From an archaeon (lineage in GTDB: Archaea > Thermoproteota > Nitrososphaeria > Nitrososphaerales > Gagatemarchaeaceae): DNA of 64,000 nucleotides. Location of the stretch: positions 62,001-126,000 of the forward strand of contig JAJYMY010000001.1 of assembly GCA_021786575.1 (NCBI GenBank), given 5' to 3'. Below the pieces are notes generated by a model. The model was given only the letters and a program-made list of their open reading frames with translations, did no database searches and was not told where the DNA came from. The position numbers were made by a program, and so were the translations under genes. This document shows positions 7,678-16,375 of this stretch, piece after piece; the stretch's first letter is position 1, and the number at the start of each line of letters is the position of its first letter.

Positions 7678-9357
7678 TTGAGGAACACTGCGTTAGTCCT
7701 GGCGATTTTGCTCATTGCCGCTTTCATCCCCATTCAAGGGGTGGTCCACGCCCAGGGGTCCCCGAGGGTCGACGTCAACAGTGTCTATTCCCTGAACAGG
7801 TATGGGTTCGCGACGATAGAAGAGACCGTGATGTTCACGAACAATGGCACTTCGGCGGTCCAAGTGCCTACGGTGACCATCGGGTTCGGGGCATTGTCTT
7901 CCAATGTGGTGAAGACCAACCTCACGAGCGGGTTCGCGATGGGGACACCGCCGTCTGCGGGGGGGCCGTTCACGATAAGCAGCAGCGAGTCTGTCCCGCC
8001 GGGAGGGAATTCGAGTTTCGTCCTCAGTGCGCTCTTGAACAATGTAGTCTCGACCGCGAAGAACGATAGCCTTCTGGTGGAAGTCCTGTCTTCCCCTTCG
8101 ATAAGCACCAAGGTCGCGACCCTGTTGAACGTAATCCAGATGCCCGCGCAGACCTCGTTCCTGTCGCCACCGAGCGGCCTGAAGGCTAGCATCCTTGGGA
8201 CCAACAACACGTACTACTCCAAGCTTTCCGACGTCATCCCCAGCGTAGCCAACACCTCCGTCAGGGCAGTGTCGTCGAACTCGGCGCAAGACTTCAACCC
8301 GCTCAAAGTCATCTACGCGCAGAGGACGATATCGATCGCATCCAACGGGACGCCTGAGGTCACCGACACGATCGAGTTCGAGAACATGGGCACCGTGGCC
8401 CTCGGGGAACTCTATGTTTCGCTCCTCGCACCAAGCTCCACCCAGGTGACGATAATAACGGGAACGGCTGACGAGCCGGTTCTCCAGAATCCGTTCAAGA
8501 TGTCGCTCACAGGAGGGGCCATCGACCTCACATCGTTCGTGGTAGGGTATCCAACCGACGGGGTCCAGACGGGGACGGACTTCACACTCACTTACAGGTA
8601 CCCTCTGGGGACGAACTACTATTCTACCTCGGGCGGGAGGGTGACAATCAACATCCCGGAGACGCCGCTTGTCAAGGCGTTCATAGATTCTTACTCCTTG
8701 AATTTCAGTCTGAGCAAGGGTGCTGACGGCATCAAGACGACCCCTGTGAGCCTCGGAGCGGTAACCCCCTGGCATACTGGGGAGGCGACGTTCGCATATA
8801 GCCTCACACTTGGATGGTATCTCGATTCTGGGGTCCCGTTCGCCTCGGTCGCCTTCGTCCTCCTCCTGATAGGTCTGTTCGCCGTCAAGTCGGTCGCCTC
8901 CTCAGGCGAGGATGAAGCGTCCATGGAAGAGGAGACGTCCACCGAGATTGCTTCAGCGATGATACTCGCATTCGACGAGAAGACAAGTCTAATCAACGGC
9001 TTATGGTCTGAGATTGCATCAAAGGACCCGAATGAGCTGGATAAGGCCTATTTCGACGGGATTCGAAGCCGCCTTGACTCGTTCCGGAACAGGGCACTGC
9101 AGAGGCTGAATGAAGTCAAACAAAAGTCGACCAGTCAAAAGTTCTCAGAGGTGGTGAGTCAGATTCAGACAACGGAGCGCGAAGTGGACAGGGCGTCGAA
9201 GGACAAGCTGAACCTATACCAGCAGTACTACCTGCGTCAGATGAGGAAGGAGGTGTACGACAGGCTGCTCCCGCAGTACACCAAGCGGCTCGAAAGAGCG
9301 CTGAATCAGCTTACCGACGAGCTCCATACGGTCCAGAGAGAAGCGAAACTCCTCTAG
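7678..9357 (+). CDS. Membrane-anchored surface protein with cytoplasmic coiled coil
   Basis: I do not recognise a named family. The TTG-started, 559-residue protein has a signal peptide (about residues 1-26, hydrophobic ALVLAILLIAAFIPI then HAQG). About 360 extracellular residues follow, rich in Ser, Thr, Asn and beta-type sequence with several NxS/T sequons (for example NNGTS, NLTSG, NNTYY). A single membrane helix sits at about 389-405 (FASVAFVLLLIGLFAVK). The last 150 residues are charged and helical, with long heptad-like Lys/Glu/Arg runs typical of a coiled coil facing the cytoplasm. The tripartite plan resembles a ribophorin- or sensor-like anchor, but function is unknown. Its stop overlaps a possible upstream start of trxB, so the two may share a transcript. 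Confidence 0.7.
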   Translation: MRNTALVLAILLIAAFIPIQGVVHAQGSPRVDVNSVYSLNRYGFATIEETVMFTNNGTSAVQVPTVTIGFGALSSNVVKTNLTSGFAMGTPPSAGGPFTISSSESVPPGGNSSFVLSALLNNVVSTAKNDSLLVEVLSSPSISTKVATLLNVIQMPAQTSFLSPPSGLKASILGTNNTYYSKLSDVIPSVANTSVRAVSSNSAQDFNPLKVIYAQRTISIASNGTPEVTDTIEFENMGTVALGELYVSLLAPSSTQVTIITGTADEPVLQNPFKMSLTGGAIDLTSFVVGYPTDGVQTGTDFTLTYRYPLGTNYYSTSGGRVTINIPETPLVKAFIDSYSLNFSLSKGADGIKTTPVSLGAVTPWHTGEATFAYSLTLGWYLDSGVPFASVAFVLLLIGLFAVKSVASSGEDEASMEEETSTEIASAMILAFDEKTSLINGLWSEIASKDPNELDKAYFDGIRSRLDSFRNRALQRLNEVKQKSTSQKFSEVVSQIQTTEREVDRASKDKLNLYQQYYLRQMRKEVYDRLLPQYTKRLERALNQLTDELHTVQREAKLL

Positions 9358-9413
9358 TGCCGGTGCGCGCCGGGGGCAGATTTATGAAGCGGAAGGCGGC
9401 CCTAAACAAAGCT

Positions 9414-10358
9414 ATGGGGAAAGTCGAGAAACTGGTGATTATAGGGTCTGGGCCGGCCGGGCTGACAGCTGCCATCTACGGGTGCCGGGCAGACCTTGAG
9501 CCTCTTGTGTTCATGGGGACCAAGTACGGCGGACAACTGATGCTCACGAGTGAAGTGGAGAATTTTCCGGGGTTCCCTGACCCGGTCCTTGGGCCGGACC
9601 TGATAACGAAGATGAAGTCACAGGCGGAGAGGCTTGGTGCGAGGCTTGTCCAGGAAGATGTGGTCAAGGTCAACTTCAAGACTTACCCGTTTGAGGTATA
9701 CACGAGCGGCGGAGTGACGCAAGCCCTGACGGTCATCATAGCAACCGGTGCCAATCCAAGGAGACTCGACCTCCAGTCGGAGATGAGATTGATGGGAAAG
9801 GGAGTGTCAAACTGCGCCGTCTGCGACGGCTTCTTCTTCAGAGGGAAGAGGGTGGCGGTGGTCGGCGGAGGGGACACCGCCATGGAAGAGGCAACATTCC
9901 TGACCAAGTTCGCTTCATCGGTGCAAGTAATCCACAGGAGGGACGAGCTCAGAGCGAGCGCCGCCCTGAAGAAAGAAGCGCTGGAGAATCCTAAGATCAG
10001 CTTCGTCTGGGACTCGGCAGTCACAGAGGTGATAGGGGAGGGGAAGGTCGAAGGGATCAGGGTCAAGAACCTGAAGACCGGGGTTGAAAGCCAGATGCCT
10101 GTGGACGGGCTGTTCGTCGCAATAGGCTATGAACCAAACACCGAGATATTCAAGGGACAGGTGGAGCTGGATCCCAAGGGTTACTTGGCTGTCCGCAACG
10201 GGACAGAAAGCAGCGTGCCAGGCGTCTTCGTAGCAGGGGACGTCCATGACTTCCGCTACAGGCAGGCAATCACGGCGGCGGCCGATGGATGTAAAGCTCT
10301 CCTCGACGCCGAGAAGTTCGTAAAGCAGAAGCTGGAAGCCAAGATACCTAGTCGGTGA
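9414..10358 (+). CDS. trxB: Thioredoxin reductase
   Basis: FAD- and NAD(P)H-dependent flavoprotein that reduces thioredoxin-like proteins. The FAD-binding GxGxxG is IIGSGPAGLTAAIYG near the N-terminus, the redox-active disulfide is C134/C137 (NCAVCDGFFF, where the family usually has CATCDG), and the NADPH site is VAVVGGGDTAMEEA. The C-terminal FAD motif is VFVAGDVHD. The frame is open upstream to a GTG at 9357 that overlaps the previous stop, but the ATG at 9414 places the protein start at the usual distance from the FAD loop and has a TTTATG box 30 bases before it. The last 11 bases overlap the convergent radical-SAM gene. Confidence 0.93.
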   Translation: MGKVEKLVIIGSGPAGLTAAIYGCRADLEPLVFMGTKYGGQLMLTSEVENFPGFPDPVLGPDLITKMKSQAERLGARLVQEDVVKVNFKTYPFEVYTSGGVTQALTVIIATGANPRRLDLQSEMRLMGKGVSNCAVCDGFFFRGKRVAVVGGGDTAMEEATFLTKFASSVQVIHRRDELRASAALKKEALENPKISFVWDSAVTEVIGEGKVEGIRVKNLKTGVESQMPVDGLFVAIGYEPNTEIFKGQVELDPKGYLAVRNGTESSVPGVFVAGDVHDFRYRQAITAAADGCKALLDAEKFVKQKLEAKIPSR

Positions 10359-11439
10359 CGGACACGAACCTGTCCTCAGAGAAGGACTTGCTGAGGGGTC
10401 CGACTATGGAGGTTCTGTAGCCGCACCGCCTGCACCTGCTCTTGCCGTCCAGGTTGTATTCTAGTATCTCATAGCCGTAGCGCTTGATGAGGACGGCTTT
10501 GCACCCAGGGCAGTAGGTGCTCTCGTCGGGATGGCCTGGCACATTACCTATGTAGACGTAGTTAAGGCCCGTCTTCCTCCCTATTGCGACGTGTCTCTCA
10601 AGAGTCTCGATCGGGGTCGAAGGGGAGTCCATCATCTTGTAGTCAGGATGGAAACGTAGGAAGTGGATGGGGGTGTCCGGGCCGAGGTTGTCGTAGACCC
10701 ATCGGCTCAGCTTTTCTGCAGCTTCGAGGGAGTCCCCCACGGCGGGGACAATCAGGTCTGTAATCTCGATGTGGACGTCCGTCTTCTGCTTCAGGTCCAG
10801 CAGGGTTTGGAAGATAGCCTGAGCGTCTGGTATGCTGATGTATCGGCGTACGAAATCGGTCTCGCCGCTCCCCTTGAAGTCTACGGTGATGCAGTCGAGG
10901 AACTCCTTCATCATCGCCACAGCTTCGGGAGTATCGAAACCGTTAGAGACGAATATGTTGAAGAGCCCTCGGGACCTCGCGATCTTCCCGACGTCCCGGG
11001 CGTACTCGATGAAGACCGACGGCTGGTTGTACGTGTAGGCCACGCCTTCGCAACCATATTCGGCAGCCGTCGCCACCAGCTCTTCGGGTGTCTTTTGTAT
11101 CCCCGACGCCTGTCTCCGCTGGCTGATGTCATAGTTCTGGCAGAAGCGGCATGCCCATGAGCACCCGCTGGTCGCGATTGAGAAGACCTTCGAGCCGGGA
11201 CGATAGTGGACTACAGGTTTCTTCTCAATCGGGTCGATTTGAGCCGCCATTATCCTGCCGTAGTCAAGCAGGTAGAGCCTCCTGCCAACGACCCCTCTTA
11301 TGCCGCAGAACCCCACCTGCCCCTCCCCTATCTGGCAAGCCCTGGCGCAAGCGGTGCACTGGATTCTCCCGTTCCGGAGGTCTCTGAACAGTTCAGCCTC
11401 CCTCCCTTCAGGCTTAGTGAGCCGGGGCACAGAAGACAC
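10348..11439 (-). CDS. amrS: AmmeMemoRadiSam-system radical SAM enzyme
   Basis: A radical SAM protein of 363 residues. The 4Fe-4S cluster motif CSWACRFC supplies C93, C97 and C100. It is preceded by a Cys-rich N-terminal segment (QCTACARACQIGEGQVGFCG) and followed by a C-terminal zinc-ribbon-like pair, YCPGCK and CRRCGYR. This arrangement is characteristic of the AmrS/PflA-like family encoded with AmmeMemo proteins. The substrate is unknown. The usual partner genes (AMMECR1, Memo) are not next to it here. It ends inside the 3' end of trxB. Confidence 0.88.
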   Translation of the reverse strand: MSSVPRLTKPEGREAELFRDLRNGRIQCTACARACQIGEGQVGFCGIRGVVGRRLYLLDYGRIMAAQIDPIEKKPVVHYRPGSKVFSIATSGCSWACRFCQNYDISQRRQASGIQKTPEELVATAAEYGCEGVAYTYNQPSVFIEYARDVGKIARSRGLFNIFVSNGFDTPEAVAMMKEFLDCITVDFKGSGETDFVRRYISIPDAQAIFQTLLDLKQKTDVHIEITDLIVPAVGDSLEAAEKLSRWVYDNLGPDTPIHFLRFHPDYKMMDSPSTPIETLERHVAIGRKTGLNYVYIGNVPGHPDESTYCPGCKAVLIKRYGYEILEYNLDGKSRCRRCGYRTSIVGPLSKSFSEDRFVSVTD

Positions 11440-11527
11440 GTCTCCAATTCAGCCCCTTCCGCCCATTAAGTTTTGCAGAGTTCACCACAAGTGAGGCCCC
11501 AGGAGCAGATAGCGGGAGCAAATAGTT

Positions 11528-11541
11528 ATAACATATGTTAT
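11528..11541. promoter_or_regulatory. Perfect 14-bp palindrome in ZIP gene promoter
   Basis: ATAACATATGTTAT is a perfect 14-bp inverted repeat lying 14-27 bases before the GTG of the transporter gene at 11555. It overlaps or directly follows the AT-rich TATA region (AGTTATAAC). A repressor bound here would block TATA-binding protein or RNA polymerase. Because the gene is ZIP-like, a metal-responsive regulator (DtxR or ArsR type) is the natural guess, but no regulator gene adjoins it. Confidence 0.45.
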
Positions 11542-11554
11542 TATCTCAGCCAAA

Positions 11555-12304
11555 GTGGCTGACTTCATGGAGGCAGTGGGCCTCTCTGCCGTCATAGGAT
11601 TCTCCATCTACCTTTCGTTCCCACTCGTGATGCGAAAGGGGAAGAATCAAAGGAGCGTAAACTTCCTCAACGCAGTGGCCGCAGGAATCCTCATTTTCCT
11701 GATCGGAGACGTATTCCTTGACGCCGCTGGCACCCTGTATAATGGGTCGCTCTACGGTTATGGTTCGTCTCCCACCTACGATTTCGTGTTCGCCGTTGCC
11801 CTGGCCACGGGGTTTCTCGTGCTTTTTGGGGCAGGTAACAGGTGGAAGATGGTCCTTACCCCCACGCAGTTGGCTCTCGTGATAGCCCTAGGGATTGCAT
11901 TCCAGAACCTCACCGAGGGGCTCCTCTTTGGCGCCCTGAGCGTAGGGATTGGGTTGACAGGTACGGCCCTGGTGGTGCTGCTAGGATTCACCTTCCAGAA
12001 CTCGACTGAAGGGTTCCCCATCGCTTCCCCTTTTCTCGAATCGACCGAGGGCAAGGGAGCGGTGATAGCGGGCGCCCTGTTCGTCGGCGGGGTTCCGACG
12101 ATACTGGGAGGGGCAGTCGGGTACTTCTACAATACTACCATTCTTGACCAAGTGTTCTATGGTCTGGCGGTAGGGACGATGCTCTACGTCATTCTTCCAA
12201 TGCTGAGGCACCTGTTATCGGCGTCAGACCCCGACAAGCTGCAGACAGCGTACGCGGGTGTGTTCGTCGGTTTCATTCTCGGGTTCGCGGTCAACCTACT
12301 CTGA
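11555..12304 (+). CDS. ZIP-family-like metal transporter
   Basis: A polytopic membrane protein of 249 residues with about eight hydrophobic helices. Two repeated motifs, AFQNLTEGLLFG (about residue 112) and TFQNSTEGFPIASP (about 147), match the TM4/TM5 metal-binding motifs of the ZIP family (GufA-like subgroup, usually HNxPEG and QNxPEG). In the first motif the metal-ligand histidine is replaced by glutamine, so metal specificity or transport direction may differ from standard Zn/Fe ZIP carriers. The GTG start is supported by the TATA-like region and palindrome just upstream. It is a single gene facing away from amrS. Confidence 0.7.
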   Translation: MADFMEAVGLSAVIGFSIYLSFPLVMRKGKNQRSVNFLNAVAAGILIFLIGDVFLDAAGTLYNGSLYGYGSSPTYDFVFAVALATGFLVLFGAGNRWKMVLTPTQLALVIALGIAFQNLTEGLLFGALSVGIGLTGTALVVLLGFTFQNSTEGFPIASPFLESTEGKGAVIAGALFVGGVPTILGGAVGYFYNTTILDQVFYGLAVGTMLYVILPMLRHLLSASDPDKLQTAYAGVFVGFILGFAVNLL

Positions 12305-13449
12305 GACTCATCTTAGCAGGAAGGATGACTGGGAGAACCCGCGAGCCCACCGCCTCGGCCGCGTTTCGCGGCCCCGCAAGCTCCTAAACGCGCCTGTCGG
12401 CCCGGTCTAATCACTTTTGGCTCAGTCAGAGTCTTCCCCTTTGGGTCGTCGAAGGTCGATCAACGACTCCCCTACGCGCCCCTGCAATATCGGTGGGAGA
12501 CACACTTCCTCGAAGGAGCGCCTTGTTGTAACCACTATGTCGGCCTTGCAGTTCATCCTAGTCGCGAGCGTCCTTGGCCTCTTGGATGCGAGGTTGACAT
12601 TTTCTCTGCCGTCGCCTCCGCTGTGAGGTTGACAGACGCGGTTGGGATGGGTCCCGTACACGTGAATAAGGCCCCTCCCTCGGGATGTACACGTCTGCCA
12701 AAGTGAAGGTGCTTATCCCGCCGCGCTTAGGGCGACTAGCTAGGATTTACGTGTCGACATTCCCTTTAAGAGGAGCACCTTTGAATAGACTTCGTTATAT
12801 CTGTACGCAACCTGAGCATGATTCCTCCGCTAATCCTTTCCTCTGGAAGGATGATGAGTTTGGTTCGGTCGGGACTTTAGAGCTCTTTCTGGTTTCATGC
12901 GATGAACGCCGAAGATGTCTCAGTGCCGCTTGTAGGATGAGCGCGTTAAGGCGTTCGCTCATGTCCGCCAGTATCCTGGAGCCAGTCTTCGAGAGTCATC
13001 GGGTCATACTCGATCCCCTGACCCATTCATCAGCGAATGAGCCAGTTGAAGTCAAAGCGCGGCCGTTCGATGCGGTCCCCGTCGCGGGCTCAAGCCATTT
13101 CTGGGCATCGGAAAATCTCCTAGTTTCTACAGTACCGATGTAGACTCGTCTTCTGTCTCCCGATTCCCCAACAAAAGCGGGGAATCCTCTCGTATCACAG
13201 GGATAGCCCGGGTACGTTAGCTTCGCGTTGGAACGATTTAGCGCAGGTACGTTAGCCAAAGCGGGATACGTGCCTTGGCTTAAAAGCGAGGGGCGTGAAG
13301 TTCAGCATGGTCCAGACAGGGACAAACCGGGAGCATGGGAGGTTCACCCCAGAGTGGGCCAGAGGAAGAAGCCATGGCTGCTGGTCGACCAGGTATGAGT
13401 CGTCCACACGAAGACCATCGATAGGGAATCCCTCCAAGAGTTCCGGACC
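12305..13449. other. 1.1-kb gap without a confident gene
   Basis: No gene here can be called with confidence. A minus-strand frame at 12422-12661 (79 residues, rich in AAG/AGG/CTC codons like real genes here) could be a short or fragmentary gene; I do not recognise it. The stretch 12700-13200 is less GC-rich than its surroundings and has no convincing coding frame. An 11-bp direct repeat lies near its right end. It precedes the recombinase gene and reads as the decayed left edge of the accessory region. Confidence 0.5.
13211..13256. repeat. 11-bp direct repeat before the recombinase
   Basis: GGTACGTTAGC occurs at 13211-13221 and again at 13246-13256, 35 bases apart, about 200 bases before the recombinase reading frame. 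Pairs of short direct repeats at this place can be arm-type binding sites for tyrosine recombinases, but two 11-mers are weak evidence. Confidence 0.3.
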
Positions 13450-14658
13450 GTGAGGGAGTGGATAGAGAGGAAGAGCGAGAACGGCAAGATGCCGGCCCTC
13501 TACCACATGGCAGCGTATCTCAGGTGGAGAGAGACGAAGGGACTCTCGGTCGACCCGGACCGGTGGGTCGAAGAGTGCAGGAACGGCACCAACAGGACCC
13601 TGGTAGAGCACCTGGAGCCGCTGGAACCGTGCGCCGAGAGTGAAATGTTCGATGGCGACGTGTTCTCCACGCGGCGCAAGTTCTACACCGATATCCGGAG
13701 TTTCTACTACAGGCACCTCGTCCCTCTTCCGCAGTCGAGGCTCGAGGTGGTCAGGAAGGCTGTGAAGGTGAAGGTGCAGGCCCAGGTCACGGCCACCGAG
13801 TTTCTGCATATGGCTCAGAGGGTCCTCGCGACAGAGATGCGTCCCCGGGACAGGTCCATCATGATTTCGATGATCCAGGGGGGCATGGATGCCTCGACCC
13901 TGGCCGAGGCGTTCAACCACGTGGCGTTCCCCCAGCTCGCGAAACATTTCGGGACGCCCGACTGGAGCAGCTGGGAAGAGCGGAACGTCCCGGTCAGAGT
14001 CGACCTGGTCAGGCCGAAGACAGACTACCAGTTCTACACCTTCCAGGACGCAGACGCCATAGTCGCGCTCAGGGACTACCTCAACGTCAGGAAATCGGTG
14101 TTCGGACCCTTGGCGGTTCGACCCTCCGGCAACCCCCAGGTCATGGACACTTCCGACCCCATCTACGTCACGGAATATGCGGAACAGATAGACGCCAAGT
14201 ACGTCAGCAGGATGTTCTACGAGTACGGCGTGAAAGCGGGAGTCAACGTCGTCCCCGGCGAGAGGCTCCCAGCATACAGGGGGGCCTCCAGGCGCTACCC
14301 CTCCCATTCGCACGAGGTGAGGGACACCCTGGTCACCCTGGCGAGGCGCGCCGGGGTGGAGCTCCCGGTCGCCAACTACTTCGTGGGCCACTCCATTGAC
14401 AAGTACAAGTATGACAAGTCGCCCTGGGACGACCCGGAGCACTTCAGGGAGCAGCACATGCTCCTCGCCCCGTACCTGAACGTGATCTCTCAGAAAGAGA
14501 CCCTAGCGAGAGAGAAGACCGAACGCGGAATCGGCAGCAGTATGAGGGTGGTCGAGGAGGAGAACAGGGAGCTGGAGGCGAGGGTCCTCCAGGCCGACGA
14601 CGACAGGAAGAGGCTAGCTGACCTCTATGCTGAGCTCAGGCGCAGGGGGGTCATCTGA
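13450..14658 (+). CDS. Tyrosine-recombinase-like protein, possibly 5'-truncated
   Basis: A 402-residue protein whose C-terminal part follows the tyrosine recombinase/integrase plan. Candidate catalytic features are HEVRD (HxxR, about residue 297), FVGHS (the second His, about 318) and a Tyr in APYLNV about 25-30 residues later. At the place of the first catalytic Arg the sequence is GGMDASTLAEA, with Met in that slot. The last 40 residues form a charged coiled coil (VVEEENRELEARV). The GTG at 13450 is the first start in frame after a TGA at 13396. Sequence between them (KTIDRESLQEFRTV) looks coding, so the N-terminus may be damaged. It marks an integrated element. Confidence 0.65.
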   Translation: MREWIERKSENGKMPALYHMAAYLRWRETKGLSVDPDRWVEECRNGTNRTLVEHLEPLEPCAESEMFDGDVFSTRRKFYTDIRSFYYRHLVPLPQSRLEVVRKAVKVKVQAQVTATEFLHMAQRVLATEMRPRDRSIMISMIQGGMDASTLAEAFNHVAFPQLAKHFGTPDWSSWEERNVPVRVDLVRPKTDYQFYTFQDADAIVALRDYLNVRKSVFGPLAVRPSGNPQVMDTSDPIYVTEYAEQIDAKYVSRMFYEYGVKAGVNVVPGERLPAYRGASRRYPSHSHEVRDTLVTLARRAGVELPVANYFVGHSIDKYKYDKSPWDDPEHFREQHMLLAPYLNVISQKETLAREKTERGIGSSMRVVEEENRELEARVLQADDDRKRLADLYAELRRRGVI

Positions 14659-14729
14659 CTGCTGGTGTGGACCACTCCACAGTAGAAACGCCTCAAGGTA
14701 TAACGAACAGTAAAGGAGGAGCCTAAACG

Positions 14730-15880
14730 ATGGTCTACCAGTCGAAGTGGAAGCCCGAGGAAAGTCCGGATCGTGATGGAGTCCATCAACATCTCCATCT
14801 CGATGTCTGAGCTCTGCAGGAGGTACGTAGTCCCGAACACCTTCTACGCGTGGAAGGAGAAGTTCCTGGAAGCAGGGAAGATGGGTCTCTCTGGGGGACT
14901 CAGGAAGAACGGTCATGCCAGCAAGGAGCTCGAGCACGAGAAGGAGAGGCTGAAGACCCTGATCGGGGAGCTGACGATAGCCAACGATTCTCAAAAAAGC
15001 GCTGGAAGGGGGGAGAAGATGACAGCCATCAGGCTGATGCTCGAGAAGGAGATGAGCCTCAGGAGGACCCTCCGATACTCTGGCATGTCGAGCTGCTCGT
15101 ACTACTACAGGCCGGTACCGCGCATTATCCAGCCTGACCCTGCACTCGTTGGGAAGGTCGAAGAGCTCACCGTGGAGAGGCCCTTCTAAGGCACCAGGAG
15201 GATGGCAGCTCAGCTCACCAGAGAGCTGCATGTCTCGGTGAACCGAAAGAGGGTCCAAAGGGTCTTCCACATGCTGAACTGGAATGAACCCGCCAAGGCG
15301 AAGAACCCGATCCTCAGGTCCTCCGTAAAGGTCGTCAGGGCGTCCAGGCCGTACCAATTCTGGCAGACAGACCTCACCTACATCTGGTGTGGCGACCAAG
15401 ACAGGTGGTCCTACCTCTTCAACGTGTTGGACGTCTTCCATCGCGAGTGGCTCGGCTACGCCTTCGAGAGGTCTGCGGTGAAGGAGCATGCGATAATGTC
15501 GGTCAACAACGCTCTCGCTTCTCACGACGAAGCTGTGCCAGGCGGGCTGACCCTCAGGTGTGACAACGGGCCGCAGTACACCTCTCGCGCGTTCAAAGAC
15601 TCGATGGACGCCCTCGGCCTCAGGGCGGAGCACATCCTCTACCACACCCCTGAACAGAACGGGTACATCGAGTCCTTCCATAAAGACCTTGAAGAAGGAA
15701 TACATCTGGACCAGAGACTTCCAGAGCCACCGGGAGGCAGAGATCGCAATCGCCGAAGCGTTCGAGGACTACAACCATCGGGGGATTCATTCGTCGCTGG
15801 GGTACCTCACGCCGTCAGAGTACCTGGACGCGTGGAAGCAGGGTAACGTCATTCTGGAGGAGGCGAAGGTGAGCAGTTGA
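14730..15880 (+). mobile_element. Decayed IS3-type insertion sequence
   Basis: A remnant of an IS3-family transposase. An ATG at 14730 with a GGAGG ribosome site begins an OrfA-like helix-turn-helix region. The frame shifts near 14760, continues through SELCRRYVVPNTFYAWKEKF and a Leu-zipper-like stretch, and hits an in-frame TAA at 15187-15189 where the surrounding RPF-stop-GTRRMA suggests a lost Tyr. It resumes with an rve integrase core: WQTDLTYI (D), LRCDNGPQYTS (D), NGYIESFH (E). A second frameshift near 15681-15686 moves to the frame reading KKEYIWTRDF and NHRGIHSSLGYLTPSEYL. An A-rich CAAAAAAGC at about 14991 could be the old slippage site. Terminal inverted repeats were not identified, so ends are approximate. 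Three lesions make it inactive. Confidence 0.85.
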
Positions 15881-16323
15881 CGGCGGAAACTATGAGGCTT
15901 GAGGGCCCAGAAACGCATAAGGGACGGGTCCACTCCAATCGTGGTCTGGGGATTCAAGAGGTAATTCCGGCTGAGGAGGAAGTATGCCGGCCTCTTCATC
16001 CGCGCGAAGAGCCTCAAGTCCTCTTGTCCTCGGGGAACTTCAACAGGATCCTCCGCCATTTTGAGGTCATCGACGAGGGGAGCGGCCGCTCCCCCAGGAT
16101 GGCCTTCTACCAGATAGCGGACAACGAGGACAACCTGCGTAGGTGGGAGCGGAAGCTATGCGACGAGTGGAGGTTGGTGGCGAGGATCGAAGAGGGAAAC
16201 AGGGTCTACTGTCGTAAGACTGAACTCGGGGAGAACCTGCACAGGATTCTGGAGAGCCACGAGTACGTCGGCCGTCTCTTCGAGGAACTCATCAGGGACA
16301 GATTGGCTCCTGGGAACTGGTAA
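15877..16323 (+). CDS. Winged-helix-like protein, possibly frameshifted
   Basis: A 148-residue frame starting with TTG inside the end of the IS remnant. Its last 100 residues look genuine: FNRILRHFEVIDEGSG, MAFYQIADNEDNLRRWERKL and a wing-like RLVARIEEGNRVYCRKTELG followed by two helices, suggesting a small DNA-binding protein. The first 45 residues do not look protein-like. In another frame just upstream, RRKYAGLFIRAKSLK reads better, so an indel near 16015 may have broken the gene. I do not recognise a named family. Confidence 0.45.
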   Translation: MTAETMRLEGPETHKGRVHSNRGLGIQEVIPAEEEVCRPLHPREEPQVLLSSGNFNRILRHFEVIDEGSGRSPRMAFYQIADNEDNLRRWERKLCDEWRLVARIEEGNRVYCRKTELGENLHRILESHEYVGRLFEELIRDRLAPGNW

Positions 16324-16375
16324 TCGCTTCACGCCCAGTCGGCGGAGTGCATATCGGGTTGGATGGTTCCCGGCC

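Noticed and set aside
9357-9413. GTG at 9357 as start of thioredoxin reductase
   Set aside because: It would add 19 unconserved basic residues ahead of the FAD loop, and a TATA-like box sits just before the later ATG.
12685-13143. Possible 152-residue plus-strand protein in the gap before the recombinase
   Set aside because: Low-quality codon use, no recognisable segment, and competing frames on the other strand; more likely non-coding.
14658-15900. Terminal inverted repeats for the IS3-type remnant
   Set aside because: I compared the flanks for a TG...CA pair but found no convincing match, so ends are left approximate.
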